Shown here: piece by piece, positions 15,605-23,523 of the stretch | Position numbering within the stretch: the first letter of the stretch is position 1 | Layout of the letters: each line of letters starts with the position of its first letter | From: Acidimicrobiales bacterium | GTDB taxonomy: Bacteria > Actinomycetota > Acidimicrobiia > Acidimicrobiales > Poriferisodaliceae | Reading direction: 5' to 3' | DNA: 27,430 nucleotides | Assembly (NCBI GenBank): GCA_020631315.1 | Contig: JAHDHM010000007.1 | Coordinates: 1 to 27,430, forward strand | Translations under genes and position numbers: made by a program | Notes under the pieces: generated by a model | The model's database searches: none | What the model was told of the DNA's origin: nothing | What the model saw: the letters and a program-made list of their open reading frames with translations, nothing else

Positions 15605-17227
15605 ATGACCTCGCGACTCGCCGATCTCGTCGCCGACTGGATGGCCGCGGACCCCGATCCGTGGTCGGCCTCGGCGTTGCACGACGCATGGCGTACGCGT
15701 CCTGACGAGGTCGCCGGCTGGTTCGACGGCCGGCTCACCTTCGGTACCGCCGGCCTGCGTGGTCCCATGGGCGCCGGACCGACGCAGATGAACCGGGTCA
15801 TCGTTAGGATCGCCGCCTCGGCGTTGTGCGACATCGTCCTCGAGGACCACGCCGGAGGAGCAGCGCCGCTGGTCGTGATCGGTCACGACGCACGCCACGG
15901 CTCACGCGACTTCGCGCTCGACACCGCCCGCGTCCTTCTGGTGAACGCCGTCGACGTCGTGCTGGTCGACGGTCCGATCCCGACACCCGTCCTGGCACAC
16001 CAGGTCCAGCGCACGGGCGCGGCTGCCGGCGTGATGGTGACGGCCAGCCACAACCCGCCGGCCGACAACGGCTACAAGGTCTACTGGTCCGACGGCGCAC
16101 AGATCGGTCCCGCCATCGCCGAGCGGATCGAAGCAGCGATGGATCGGCCGCTGCTGACCGAGCGCGACCTCGCGGCCCACGACTGGGTCTCGCGTCGCAG
16201 CCCGAGTCAGGTCATCGACGAGTATCTCGACGCCGTCCTTCCCGACGCGCCCGCGAGTGCGACCGTGCCGGCCTTCGTCTACACGGCACTCCACGGTGTG
16301 GGTGCCGAGACCACCCGCCGGGCGGTCGCCCGCCTCGGCTGGAGCGCCGCCGTCGAGGTGACCTCGCAGATCGAACCCGATCCCGACTTCTCGACCGTCG
16401 AACTCCCGAACCCCGAGGAGGCCGGTGCGCTCGACGAGGCGATGGCCACAGCCGACGAGGACGACGTGTCGCTCATCGTCGCCCATGACCCCGACGCGGA
16501 TCGGCTCGGCGTCGCGGTCCGCACCGAGGAAGGCTGGCGACGCCTGCACGGGGACGAGATCGGCGCGCTGCTGGCCGACCACCTGTTGAGACGAGGCGAC
16601 GGCGACGACCGGGTCGTGGCGTGTTCGCTCGTGTCCTCACCGATGCTCGACGCCATCGCCACAGCCCACGGCGTGCAGTCGCGTCGCACCTCCACCGGGT
16701 TCAAGTGGATCATCCGACCCGCGATCGACGAGCCGGCCCTGCGCTACGTCTTCGGGTACGAGGAAGCACTCGGCTACGCCTGCCATCCGGCGGTACGCGA
16801 CAAGGACGGCATCACCGCGCTGGTGGAGCTGGTCGATCTCGCCGGTCAGTTGGCCCAAGACGGGCTGACGCTGCTCGACCGTCTCGAGGAGCTCGGCGAC
16901 CGGCTCGGGCACGTGGCCACCGGCCAGGTCACGCTTCGCTTCGACGACGACCGCAGCCGTCTTCCGGCCCTCATGGCCGAGCTCCGTTCCTCGGGACCGC
17001 CGACGGGCCTCGCGGTCACCCAGACCATCGACCATCTCGACAGCACACCGCCCACCGATCTGCTGGAGTGGCGCACCGAGGGAGGGTCGTCACGGATCCT
17101 GCTGCGCGCCAGCGGCACGGAACCGAAGCTGAAGGCCTACCTCCACGTGCTCGACGCGCCCGATGCCGCGACGGCGTCGATTCGTCTCGGCTCGCTCGAG
17201 CAGATGGTCCGTGGCGCCCTCAGCTGA
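15605..17227 (+). CDS. Phosphoglucomutase/phosphomannomutase
   Basis: 540 residues of the alpha-D-phosphohexomutase family. The four domain signatures are present in order: FGTAGLRGPMGAG near residue 45, the phosphoserine loop TASHNPPADNGYK, the metal loop DPDADRLGV, and the sugar and phosphate-binding EEALGYACH and RASGTEPKLK near the C-terminus. The length and TAGLRGPMG start fit the PGM2/ManB-like subgroup. It interconverts hexose-1- and hexose-6-phosphate and so feeds nucleotide-sugar synthesis; it could supply the nearby glycan genes, though it is also a general housekeeping enzyme. It diverges from the MBOAT gene and ends eight bases from the convergent kinase gene. No clear Shine-Dalgarno precedes the ATG. 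Confidence 0.94.
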   Translation: MTSRLADLVADWMAADPDPWSASALHDAWRTRPDEVAGWFDGRLTFGTAGLRGPMGAGPTQMNRVIVRIAASALCDIVLEDHAGGAAPLVVIGHDARHGSRDFALDTARVLLVNAVDVVLVDGPIPTPVLAHQVQRTGAAAGVMVTASHNPPADNGYKVYWSDGAQIGPAIAERIEAAMDRPLLTERDLAAHDWVSRRSPSQVIDEYLDAVLPDAPASATVPAFVYTALHGVGAETTRRAVARLGWSAAVEVTSQIEPDPDFSTVELPNPEEAGALDEAMATADEDDVSLIVAHDPDADRLGVAVRTEEGWRRLHGDEIGALLADHLLRRGDGDDRVVACSLVSSPMLDAIATAHGVQSRRTSTGFKWIIRPAIDEPALRYVFGYEEALGYACHPAVRDKDGITALVELVDLAGQLAQDGLTLLDRLEELGDRLGHVATGQVTLRFDDDRSRLPALMAELRSSGPPTGLAVTQTIDHLDSTPPTDLLEWRTEGGSSRILLRASGTEPKLKAYLHVLDAPDAATASIRLGSLEQMVRGALS

Positions 17228-17235
17228 GGGTCGGC

Positions 17236-18234
17236 TCAGAGCAGATCGCCGACGAGGTCGGTCAGCGCGGTCTGCGGGCGCGGACCCATGTGGGAGATGA
17301 CCTCGGCAGCGGCGATCGAGCCGAGCCGGCCGCAGACGTCGAGATCGAGCCCACGGGCCAGACCGGTGAGGAACCCGGCGGCGTACAGGTCGCCGGCACC
17401 GGTCGTGTCGACGACCTGGGCGACCGGCTCGGCCGGGATCTCGACGATGTCGTCGGCGGTGACGATCATCGAACCCTCGCCGCTGCGGGTGATGGCGCCG
17501 ATCTCGACCTGCTGATCACGCAGGCGGGCGATCACCTCGTCGAGCGACTCGACCTCGTAGAGCGAACGGATCTCGTCCTCGTTGGCGAACAGCACGTCGA
17601 CGGACTCGTCGATGAGCTCGATGAACGACTCGCGGTGACGCTCCACGCAGAACGAGTCCGAGAGGGTCAGGGTGACGCGGCTGCCGGCGGTCTTGGCTGC
17701 CGCGCAGGCCGTACGCATCGCGGCCTTGGCCTGGGGCGGGTCCCAGAGGTAGCCCTCGAGGTACAGGAGCTGTCCGCGAGCGACCAGGTCGGTGTCGATG
17801 TCCTCGGGGGACAGGCCGACGGACGCACCCAGATAGGTGCTCATGGTGCGTTCACCGTCGTCGGTGACGAGGATCAGGCAGCGCCCGGTCGGGTCACCCT
17901 CGACGGCGCGCGGGACCTCGAACACCACGCCGAGTTCGGCCATGTCGGCGGCGAAGACGTCGCCGAGCGAGTCGTTTCGCACCTTGCCGATGTAGGCGCT
18001 TGACGCACCGAGTGACGCCGCGCCGACGATGGTGTTGGCGGCCGAACCACCCGACACCTCGTCGGTGGCACCCATCGAGGCGTAGAGTTCGACGGCGCGG
18101 TCGGCGTCGATCAGGGTCATCGAGCCCTTCACCAGTCCCTCACCGGCGACGAACTCCTCCGTCGTGTGCGCGAGCACGTCGACCAGTGCGTTGCCGATGC
18201 CGACGACGTCGATCTGCTGGTTCTGCTCGCTCAT
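17236..18234 (-). CDS. PfkB-family carbohydrate/adenosine kinase
   Basis: 332 residues of the ribokinase/PfkB fold. The N-terminal substrate region reads VVGIGNALVDVLA, with GGSAANTIVGAASLGA (first PfkB signature) and the second signature DTTGAGDLYAAGFL containing the catalytic Asp and anion hole. The pattern is closest to adenosine-kinase-like members, but the sugar or nucleoside substrate cannot be fixed by eye. The ATG at 18234 is chosen because GGAG lies five bases upstream; a longer in-frame start at 18348 has no support. A GATATC box about 30 bases further up could be its -10. It is convergent with the phosphohexomutase gene and divergent from aminopeptidase N, with a 209-base spacer. 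Confidence 0.9.
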   Translation of the reverse strand: MSEQNQQIDVVGIGNALVDVLAHTTEEFVAGEGLVKGSMTLIDADRAVELYASMGATDEVSGGSAANTIVGAASLGASSAYIGKVRNDSLGDVFAADMAELGVVFEVPRAVEGDPTGRCLILVTDDGERTMSTYLGASVGLSPEDIDTDLVARGQLLYLEGYLWDPPQAKAAMRTACAAAKTAGSRVTLTLSDSFCVERHRESFIELIDESVDVLFANEDEIRSLYEVESLDEVIARLRDQQVEIGAITRSGEGSMIVTADDIVEIPAEPVAQVVDTTGAGDLYAAGFLTGLARGLDLDVCGRLGSIAAAEVISHMGPRPQTALTDLVGDLL

Positions 18235-18430
18235 GGTCACTCCGTGATGGGGGCGCCGGTCGACGATATCGGTCCACCGGCCGCGAACTTCGGAACCCGA
18301 CTCCATCGGACGACACCGCACCGCGCTCAAGGGCCCACGCCGCCGCATTCACCGACGACACGCGCAGCATTCATCAGAGACAGATGCGCGAAAGTTGACC
18401 AGCATCACCAGAGCTGCACGCGCTCACTCG

Positions 18431-18436
18431 TACCCT
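18431..18436 (+). promoter_or_regulatory. -10 box (TACCCT) for pepN
   Basis: TACCCT ends seven bases before the ATG of aminopeptidase N, and no Shine-Dalgarno is visible. The hexamer is identical to the one before the MocR-like gene. Confidence 0.5.
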
Positions 18437-18443
18437 CTCGGGG

Positions 18444-20969
18444 ATGGCCTCCGATGCGTATCGCCTCCCGCGACACCTCCGCCCGGTCCGCTACGACCTC
18501 GCGCTGACGCCCGACATCGGCAGCGCACGTTTCGACGGCCACGTCGACGCCCAGTTCACCGTCGAGGAGCCCACCGACCAGATCGTCCTCAACGCAGCCG
18601 AGCTGCGGATCGGCACGATCGAGGTGCGAGTCGACGGGCACGAACAGACCGTCACGAGCCTCACCATCGACGACGAGTTGGAACGCCTGACCATCCAGCT
18701 CGCCGAGACGGTCGAGTCGGGCACCCTGGTCGCCGCCATCGACTTCGAGGGCGTGCTCAACGATCAGCTCCGCGGGTTCTATCGGTCCACCTACACCGAC
18801 GACGACGGTGTCGAGCACACGATCGCGATCACCCAGTTCGAGTCGACCAACGCCCGGCGCGCGTTCCCGTGTGTCGACGAACCCGATGCGAAGGCCGTCT
18901 TCGGCGTCACCCTGACCACCGACCCCGGGCTCACCGCACTGTCGTGCACCCGACCGACGTCGACCACCACCCTGGACGACGGACGGGTCCGCACCGAGTT
19001 CGCCGACACCATTTCGATGTCCACCTACATCGTGGCCTTCGTCGTGGGTGAGCTCGAGGCCACCGAGCCGGTGATGGTGGGCGACACCGCGATCCGCGTG
19101 GTCCACCCGCCCGGCAAGGGCCACCTCACCGACTTCGCCGTCGAGGCCGGCGCCTTCTCGCTCGACTGGCTCGAGCGTTACTTCGAGTCCGACTACCCGG
19201 GCGACAAGCTCGACCTCGTCGCAGCACCCGACTTCGCGTTCGGGGCCATGGAGAACATGGGCTGCGTCACCTTCCGCGAGACGTTGCTGCTGGCCGACCC
19301 CGCCACCGCGACGACCAACGAACTCATGCGGATGTCGGACGTGATCGCCCACGAGATCGCCCACATGTGGTTCGGCAACCTCGTGACCATGGAGTGGTGG
19401 GAGGGGATCTGGCTGAAAGAGGCGTTCGCCACCTTCATGGAGGTCGCGACCACCGACGCCTTCAAGCCCGAGTGGCGCCGCTGGGACCAGTTCAGCCGTG
19501 ACCGCGCGCCGGCCTTTGCCGTCGACTCACTGGCGTCGACGCGCAAGGTCGAGTTCCCGGTGCACTCCCCCGACGACGCCGAGGCGATGTACGACGTCAT
19601 CACCTACGAGAAGGGCGCGGCCCTCGTCCGCATGCTCGAACAGTTCCTCGGCGAGGAGCAGTTCCGAGACGGCGTCCGCCACTATCTCTCCACACACTCG
19701 CTCGGCAACACCGTCACCACCGATCTCTGGGACGCCATCGAGACCGCCACCGGGTCGCCCGTCCGGGCGATGATGGACACCTGGATCTACCGGGCAGGGC
19801 ACCCCATCATCACCGTCGAAGCGACCGACGCGGGCATCAAGCTCCGCCAACGCATCTTCCGCTTCGACAACACCGGCGACACCGAATGGCACGTCCCGAT
19901 CTCGCTACGGGCGAAGGTCGACGGCGAGGTCGTCGAACACCGGCTGATCCTCGAGTCGACCGAAGCGGTCGTGGAACTCGGAGGACGCCCGGAGTGGGTC
20001 GTCGCCAACGACGGCGCCCACGGCTTCTATCGGGTCAACTACCGAGGCGAACTCCACGACGCGCTCGTCACCCAGGCCCAAGAGGTCCTGTCGGCCACCG
20101 AACGAGCCGCACTCGTCGACGACCTCGTCGCGTCCGTCATCTCCGGCGACGCCGACGCGTACTCGATCATGGTGCTCGCCGAGGAGTTCGCCTACGAGAC
20201 CGACCTCGGTGTGTGGCGATCGATCGGTGCCGGGCTCGGACTCCTCGATCGTCTCGTCGACGACGAGACACTTCCGCGCTTTCGTCAGCGAGTCGCCCGC
20301 CTCACCACGACCGCGCTCGACATCCTCGGCACCGAGACCGCCGAGGGCGAGGATCCCCTCACCCGCGAACTGCGCGGCCTCCTGTTCCGACTCGCCGGCG
20401 CACAAGGTGCCGTCCCCCGGGTGATCGACCTCGCAGACGAGCTGTTCGACCGGGGCCCGAACGGTGTCGACCCGGCCCTGTTCGCCGCAGCCATCGCCGT
20501 GGTCGCCGAACACGGCGACGACGCCCGCTACGACGACGTGGTCCGGCGAGTCGCCAACGCCGGAACCCCGCAAGAAGAGCTCCGCTACCTGATGAGCCTG
20601 CCCGCGTTCCCCACCGCCGAACAGATGGCGCGGACGCTCGAAGCGTGCCGCACCACCATCCGGACCCAGAACGCGCCCTACATCCTGGCCACGGCCATCG
20701 CCCACCGCGAGCACGGACCGATGGCCTGGAACTTCGTACGCACCCACTGGGACGAGCTCGCCGAGCGGTTCCCGAACAACTCGATCCCCCGCATGGTCTC
20801 GGGCATCACGGCGATCGTCGACGACGCCACCGCCCACGACATCAGCGGGTTCCTGGCCGAGCACCCGGTGCCACAAGGTGGCGCCACCATCGACCAGCAC
20901 CTCGAACGGATGCGCATCAACCTCGCGGCCCGCACCCGCGAGTCCGCACGCCTCGCCACCCAGATCTGA
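18444..20969 (+). CDS. pepN: Aminopeptidase N (M1 family)
   Basis: 841 residues, the usual length for actinobacterial M1 aminopeptidases, which release N-terminal residues from peptides using one zinc. The exopeptidase motif GAMEN is at 267-271. The zinc site is HEIAH (303-307) with the third ligand Glu at 326, giving HExxH-18-E. The N-terminal beta domain begins RLPRHLRPVRYDLALTPD and the C-terminal half is the helical ERAP1-like domain. No signal peptide, so probably cytoplasmic. The ATG at 18444 sits just after a TACCCT box. The TGA stop (20967-20969) is the first three bases of a hairpin repeat array. Confidence 0.96.
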   Translation: MASDAYRLPRHLRPVRYDLALTPDIGSARFDGHVDAQFTVEEPTDQIVLNAAELRIGTIEVRVDGHEQTVTSLTIDDELERLTIQLAETVESGTLVAAIDFEGVLNDQLRGFYRSTYTDDDGVEHTIAITQFESTNARRAFPCVDEPDAKAVFGVTLTTDPGLTALSCTRPTSTTTLDDGRVRTEFADTISMSTYIVAFVVGELEATEPVMVGDTAIRVVHPPGKGHLTDFAVEAGAFSLDWLERYFESDYPGDKLDLVAAPDFAFGAMENMGCVTFRETLLLADPATATTNELMRMSDVIAHEIAHMWFGNLVTMEWWEGIWLKEAFATFMEVATTDAFKPEWRRWDQFSRDRAPAFAVDSLASTRKVEFPVHSPDDAEAMYDVITYEKGAALVRMLEQFLGEEQFRDGVRHYLSTHSLGNTVTTDLWDAIETATGSPVRAMMDTWIYRAGHPIITVEATDAGIKLRQRIFRFDNTGDTEWHVPISLRAKVDGEVVEHRLILESTEAVVELGGRPEWVVANDGAHGFYRVNYRGELHDALVTQAQEVLSATERAALVDDLVASVISGDADAYSIMVLAEEFAYETDLGVWRSIGAGLGLLDRLVDDETLPRFRQRVARLTTTALDILGTETAEGEDPLTRELRGLLFRLAGAQGAVPRVIDLADELFDRGPNGVDPALFAAAIAVVAEHGDDARYDDVVRRVANAGTPQEELRYLMSLPAFPTAEQMARTLEACRTTIRTQNAPYILATAIAHREHGPMAWNFVRTHWDELAERFPNNSIPRMVSGITAIVDDATAHDISGFLAEHPVPQGGATIDQHLERMRINLAARTRESARLATQI

Positions 20970-21070
20970 TCGCGCTCCCGCCCGAGGGCGGGCGCGCAGT
21001 ACTTGATCGCGCACCCGCCCGAAGGCGGGCGCGCAGTACTTGATCGCGCACCCGCCCGAAGGCGGGCGCG
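20967..21070. repeat. Tandem 37-bp hairpin repeats after pepN
   Basis: Two full 37-base units (20967-21003, 21004-21040) and a third partial unit (21041-21070) follow each other directly. They differ only at a few bases (GCTCCC versus GCACCC, CGAG versus CGAA). Each unit contains an inverted repeat, CCCGCC and GGCGGG around a 4-base CGAA or CGAG loop, and the full units end in the palindrome AGTACT. On the minus strand the CGAA units give a C(TTCG)G loop, a very stable RNA tetraloop. A fourth related hairpin (CGCCC, GAG, GGCG) follows at 21068-21079. The first unit includes the pepN stop codon. They probably act as terminator or RNA-stability elements; no run of T follows. Confidence 0.85.
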
Positions 21071-21079
21071 CCCGAGGGC

Positions 21080-21331
21080 GGACGCGCATCGACCCCCGCC
21101 GGGGGAAACGGGGGCCGATGCCAGCGAAACACGGGTTCGATCCTTCGAGGAGGGAATTCGTCGGACCGAGAGATCAAGACCTGCTGGAGACACCTGGCGG
21201 GCCGGATCGGAGTGTTGCGCCGTTGACTATCTGGTCGACCGGGCCCCCACCCAGTTGAGCGGATGTGGCACAACGCCGCGACGAAACGGCATCGACGTCG
21301 CCGTTCGCGTCGGGTGCGCCATCATGGAGGG
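21080..21331. other. Gene-poor spacer after the repeats
   Basis: Together with the repeats this makes about 360 bases without a convincing gene between pepN and the small membrane protein. It holds a C5/G5 hairpin (CCCCC, GCC, GGGGG) near 21092-21104 and a GGTTCGATCC element at 21134-21143 that looks like a tRNA T-loop, but no tRNA can be folded around it. No reading frame with clear coding bias was found on either strand. Confidence 0.5.
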
Positions 21332-21460
21332 GTGCTCGGACGCCCACGTCGTCGACCGACGTTCCGCTACTACGACCAGTTCGCCACGGTGCTCGCCGTC
21401 GCGTTCGCCGTCGCGGTCATGGTCGCGGCGTACCTGTGGGCACTGTCGATGGCCAACTGA
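21332..21460 (+). CDS. Small single-helix membrane protein (42 aa)
   Basis: From GTG at 21332 the frame gives 42 residues: a basic start (MLGRPRRRPTFRYYDQF) and one hydrophobic helix (ATVLAVAFAVAVMVAAYLWA), ending SMAN. This is a positive-inside single-pass design. GGAGG lies immediately before the GTG, closer than ideal. An upstream ATG at 21263 in the same frame would add 23 mostly Arg/His residues. Family unknown. The nearby ctaG and SCO1 genes make a respiratory-complex subunit conceivable, but that is a guess. Confidence 0.45.
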   Translation: MLGRPRRRPTFRYYDQFATVLAVAFAVAVMVAAYLWALSMAN

Positions 21461-21497
21461 GGCCACGCTCTGCTCGGCCGATGATCGGCCGCCGGCT

Positions 21498-21833
21498 TCA
21501 GACGCGGCCGCGCATGTCGCGCGTCGACACCTTCTCGGTCCACAGCGAGATGTACCACGGCGGCGCGTTCTGCCCGGTGGTCGCCACGCCGACGGGATGG
21601 CCCTGCGAGCACCGCGCACGGCCTGACGGATCGATCGTCAGACGCCACATGCGGTCGGGGTGCAACACCACCGTCGGACGCCCGACAGCATCCTCGGACT
21701 GGACGTGGAAGCCGTCGGCGACGGTGTAGAGGCAGCCGCCATCGGGATCGCCATCACGCCATTCCTCGGACGGCCACACCAGGGCTTCATCACAACAGTT
21801 GCAGGCGAAGAGCACGCGCGGACGTCGGGCCAT
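21498..21833 (-). CDS. Small Cys-containing protein of unknown function
   Basis: 111 residues. It opens MARRPRVLFACNCCDEALVW and has a second Cys/His cluster, ARCSQGHPVG, about 80 residues later, so a metal-binding site such as a zinc site is possible (Cys-x-Cys-Cys plus Cys-x3-His). Between these lie strand-like segments (CLYTVADGFHVQ, PTVVLHPDRMWRLTIDPSG). No signal peptide or membrane helix. I do not recognise the family. It lies 90 bases after ctaG on the same strand, with hairpins in the gap, and faces the small membrane protein gene. The antisense frame of the same stretch is much less protein-like. Confidence 0.65.
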   Translation of the reverse strand: MARRPRVLFACNCCDEALVWPSEEWRDGDPDGGCLYTVADGFHVQSEDAVGRPTVVLHPDRMWRLTIDPSGRARCSQGHPVGVATTGQNAPPWYISLWTEKVSTRDMRGRV

Positions 21834-21897
21834 GAAGACTTGATCGGACGTTCAGCGACCGCGCTGAGCCGATGACGAGTGTGATCGTCGGATTTCT

Positions 21898-21922
21898 CCG
21901 AACGAACGCTCAGCCCGTTCGG
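21898..21922 (-). terminator. Hairpin just after ctaG
   Basis: A 7-base perfect stem (21898-21904 and 21916-21922, CCGAACG/CGTTCGG) with an 11-base loop begins two bases past the ctaG stop. A second small hairpin (TCAGCG, ACCG, CGCTGA; 21852-21867) follows before the next gene. No T run is present, which is common in high-GC actinobacteria. Confidence 0.4.
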
Positions 21923-21923
21923 C

Positions 21924-22796
21924 TCATGCGACGGCGTCGGGTTCCGACGACGCGGTGACCACGGTGCCGTCGCCCGTGATGCGTGTGCCGGCGGAGAACT
22001 CCGCGGGCCGCAGCCACTTCACGCAGATCGCCAGCATGGTGCCCCAGATGATGGGGATACCCCCGAGCTTCATCACGAGACCGGCGATCTGCTGATCGGT
22101 GCCGGCTGCGAGGCCGTGGAAACGGGGCGCCAGCTCGTACACCGAGTAGAGCGGGGTCTCGGCGAACGTCAGGAAGCCGGCGGGCACGGCGGGAACCACG
22201 CCGGCGGCGAGGAACAGGTACGCCATCTTCACCGGTGGGCCCGAACGGGTCATCTCGGGCAGCGGCGAGATGATCGGCAGCCACAAGAGGAAGCCCATCA
22301 GCAACCAGACGACGTCCATGGCGAACGAACCGACTTCGCTCGCACGGAACACCTCGACCGTCCACGGCGAGTGGGTGAACACGAGCAGACCGTTGAAGAT
22401 GAGCGCAGCCGGCACCGGACGGGCGATCCAGGAGACCACCCGGTACAGGCGCAGGCGGCCGAGGATGCGGCGGCCCATCCACTCGGGGATGCCGAGCAGC
22501 ATCAGCGGTGCGGCGACGAGTGTGTAGAGCAGGAACTGGACCATGTGGGCCCAGGCGACGTAGCTCGCACCGAGCAGGCCGAGCGGCCAGTCGGTCGCGA
22601 CCCAGAAGGCGAGCACGCCGGCGAGGTAGAAGCGGGTGCGGCGGGCCTGCTCGGGGTCGGCGCCGACCCGCTCACGACGGCGGCGCACCGCCCACAGGTA
22701 CGGTCCGGCCAGCATCGCGACCGCAGCCCAGATGCCCGGGTACGCCCGGAACTCCCAGGACCACGGGACCTCGATCGTCGAACACCAGAACCTCAT
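21924..22796 (-). CDS. ctaG: CtaG-family (caa3-type) cytochrome oxidase assembly membrane protein
   Basis: 290 residues with about seven to eight transmembrane helices. The pattern fits the caa3_CtaG family of Gram-positive bacteria, with WAHMVQFLLYTLVAAPLMLLG, FTHSPWTVEVF and WLPIISPLP-like segments, the His residues in and near helices being candidate copper ligands. The family is associated with maturation of cytochrome c oxidase and copper handling. The ATG at 22796 overlaps the TGA of the SCO1 gene (ATGA), so the two are translationally coupled. The oxidase subunits themselves are not in the window. Confidence 0.88.
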   Translation of the reverse strand: MRFWCSTIEVPWSWEFRAYPGIWAAVAMLAGPYLWAVRRRRERVGADPEQARRTRFYLAGVLAFWVATDWPLGLLGASYVAWAHMVQFLLYTLVAAPLMLLGIPEWMGRRILGRLRLYRVVSWIARPVPAALIFNGLLVFTHSPWTVEVFRASEVGSFAMDVVWLLMGFLLWLPIISPLPEMTRSGPPVKMAYLFLAAGVVPAVPAGFLTFAETPLYSVYELAPRFHGLAAGTDQQIAGLVMKLGGIPIIWGTMLAICVKWLRPAEFSAGTRITGDGTVVTASSEPDAVA

Positions 22797-23437
22797 GTGG
22801 GATCACCGTCCAGTTCGTCGAGCAGCGGCAGGTCGTCGATCCAGTGGGACTGGCGGGTGCCCTGCGGGTACACGGTGTAGGCGTAGCCGTCCGGGGCGAA
22901 CGCGAACACCTGGGTGCCGTGGCCGAACACACCGGGCTCTTCTTCGACCGCGACCGCCAGGCCGAAGTCGATCTGCGCCTGCTGCACCTCGTCGAGGGTG
23001 CCGGTGAGCCCGATGTAGTCGTCGTCGAACTGGTCAAGGAACCGGCGCAACGTGGCTTCGTCGTCTCGGGCCGGGTCGATCGTGACGAGCACGACCTCGA
23101 CGTTGCGGGGCATGCCGGGCCGAGACAGCACGGCATCGAGCTGTGCGAGATGGATCGGGCAGACGTCGGGGCAGTTCGTGTACCCGAAGTACAGGAGCGT
23201 CAACGCCCCCTCGGTCTCCTCCCGAAGCGACCAGGGCTCGCCGTCGGTGTCGATGAGGGTGATGTCGGGCTTCTCGAGCGGGATCTCGAGCTCGACACCC
23301 GCATAGGGGCCTTCGTCGGGAACGGCGGCAGCACCACCGCACGCCGTCGCGAACAACGCGACGAGCAGCAGCGGCCACAGCAGCCTGGTGGGCGACGGCG
23401 AATCGACCTGGCGCCCGAGGGGGTTCGAACGAGCCAC
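22793..23437 (-). CDS. SCO1/SenC copper chaperone lipoprotein
   Basis: 214 residues. A lipoprotein signal (LLWPLLLVALFATAC, lipobox Cys near 33) is followed by a thioredoxin-like SCO domain. The copper site is CPDVCP in YTNCPDVCPIHLAQLD, with the conserved distal His in GVFGHGTQVF. SCO proteins deliver copper to the CuA site of cytochrome c oxidase outside the membrane. The start is GTG at 23437, chosen because it immediately precedes the signal peptide and has a TAGCGT box eight bases upstream; the longer frame to 23695 is Arg-rich and not plausible. It is translationally coupled to ctaG. Confidence 0.93.
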   Translation of the reverse strand: MARSNPLGRQVDSPSPTRLLWPLLLVALFATACGGAAAVPDEGPYAGVELEIPLEKPDITLIDTDGEPWSLREETEGALTLLYFGYTNCPDVCPIHLAQLDAVLSRPGMPRNVEVVLVTIDPARDDEATLRRFLDQFDDDYIGLTGTLDEVQQAQIDFGLAVAVEEEPGVFGHGTQVFAFAPDGYAYTVYPQGTRQSHWIDDLPLLDELDGDPT

Positions 23438-23445
23438 GAGAGAGA

Positions 23446-23451
23446 ACGCTA
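23446..23451 (-). promoter_or_regulatory. -10 box (TAGCGT) for SCO1-ctaG
   Basis: TAGCGT on the minus strand lies eight bases before the GTG start of the SCO1 gene, with a CT-only spacer and no Shine-Dalgarno. It fits the leaderless pattern seen at other genes here. Confidence 0.5.
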
Positions 23452-23523
23452 GTGCCACCGGGCGGTGAACCCCAGGCCGCGGGACCGTGTTCCGCGTCAC
23501 GTTCGAGCGGAGTGCAACCGGGC

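Noticed and set aside
18395..18400. TTGACC as a -35 element for pepN
   Set aside because: It lies 30 bases before the TACCCT box, too far for a normal 16-19 base spacer.
20967..21070. CRISPR array
   Set aside because: The units are contiguous 37-base copies without variable spacers, only two and a partial copy exist, and no cas gene is present.
19905..21089. A 394-residue minus-strand frame running from the repeats into pepN
   Set aside because: It reads through the hairpin repeats and is antisense to M1 aminopeptidase; the repeated peptide pattern at its start is just the translated DNA repeat.
21134..21143. tRNA or tRNA remnant suggested by GGTTCGATCC
   Set aside because: Flanking bases do not form a T stem, and no D arm, anticodon arm or acceptor stem can be found upstream.
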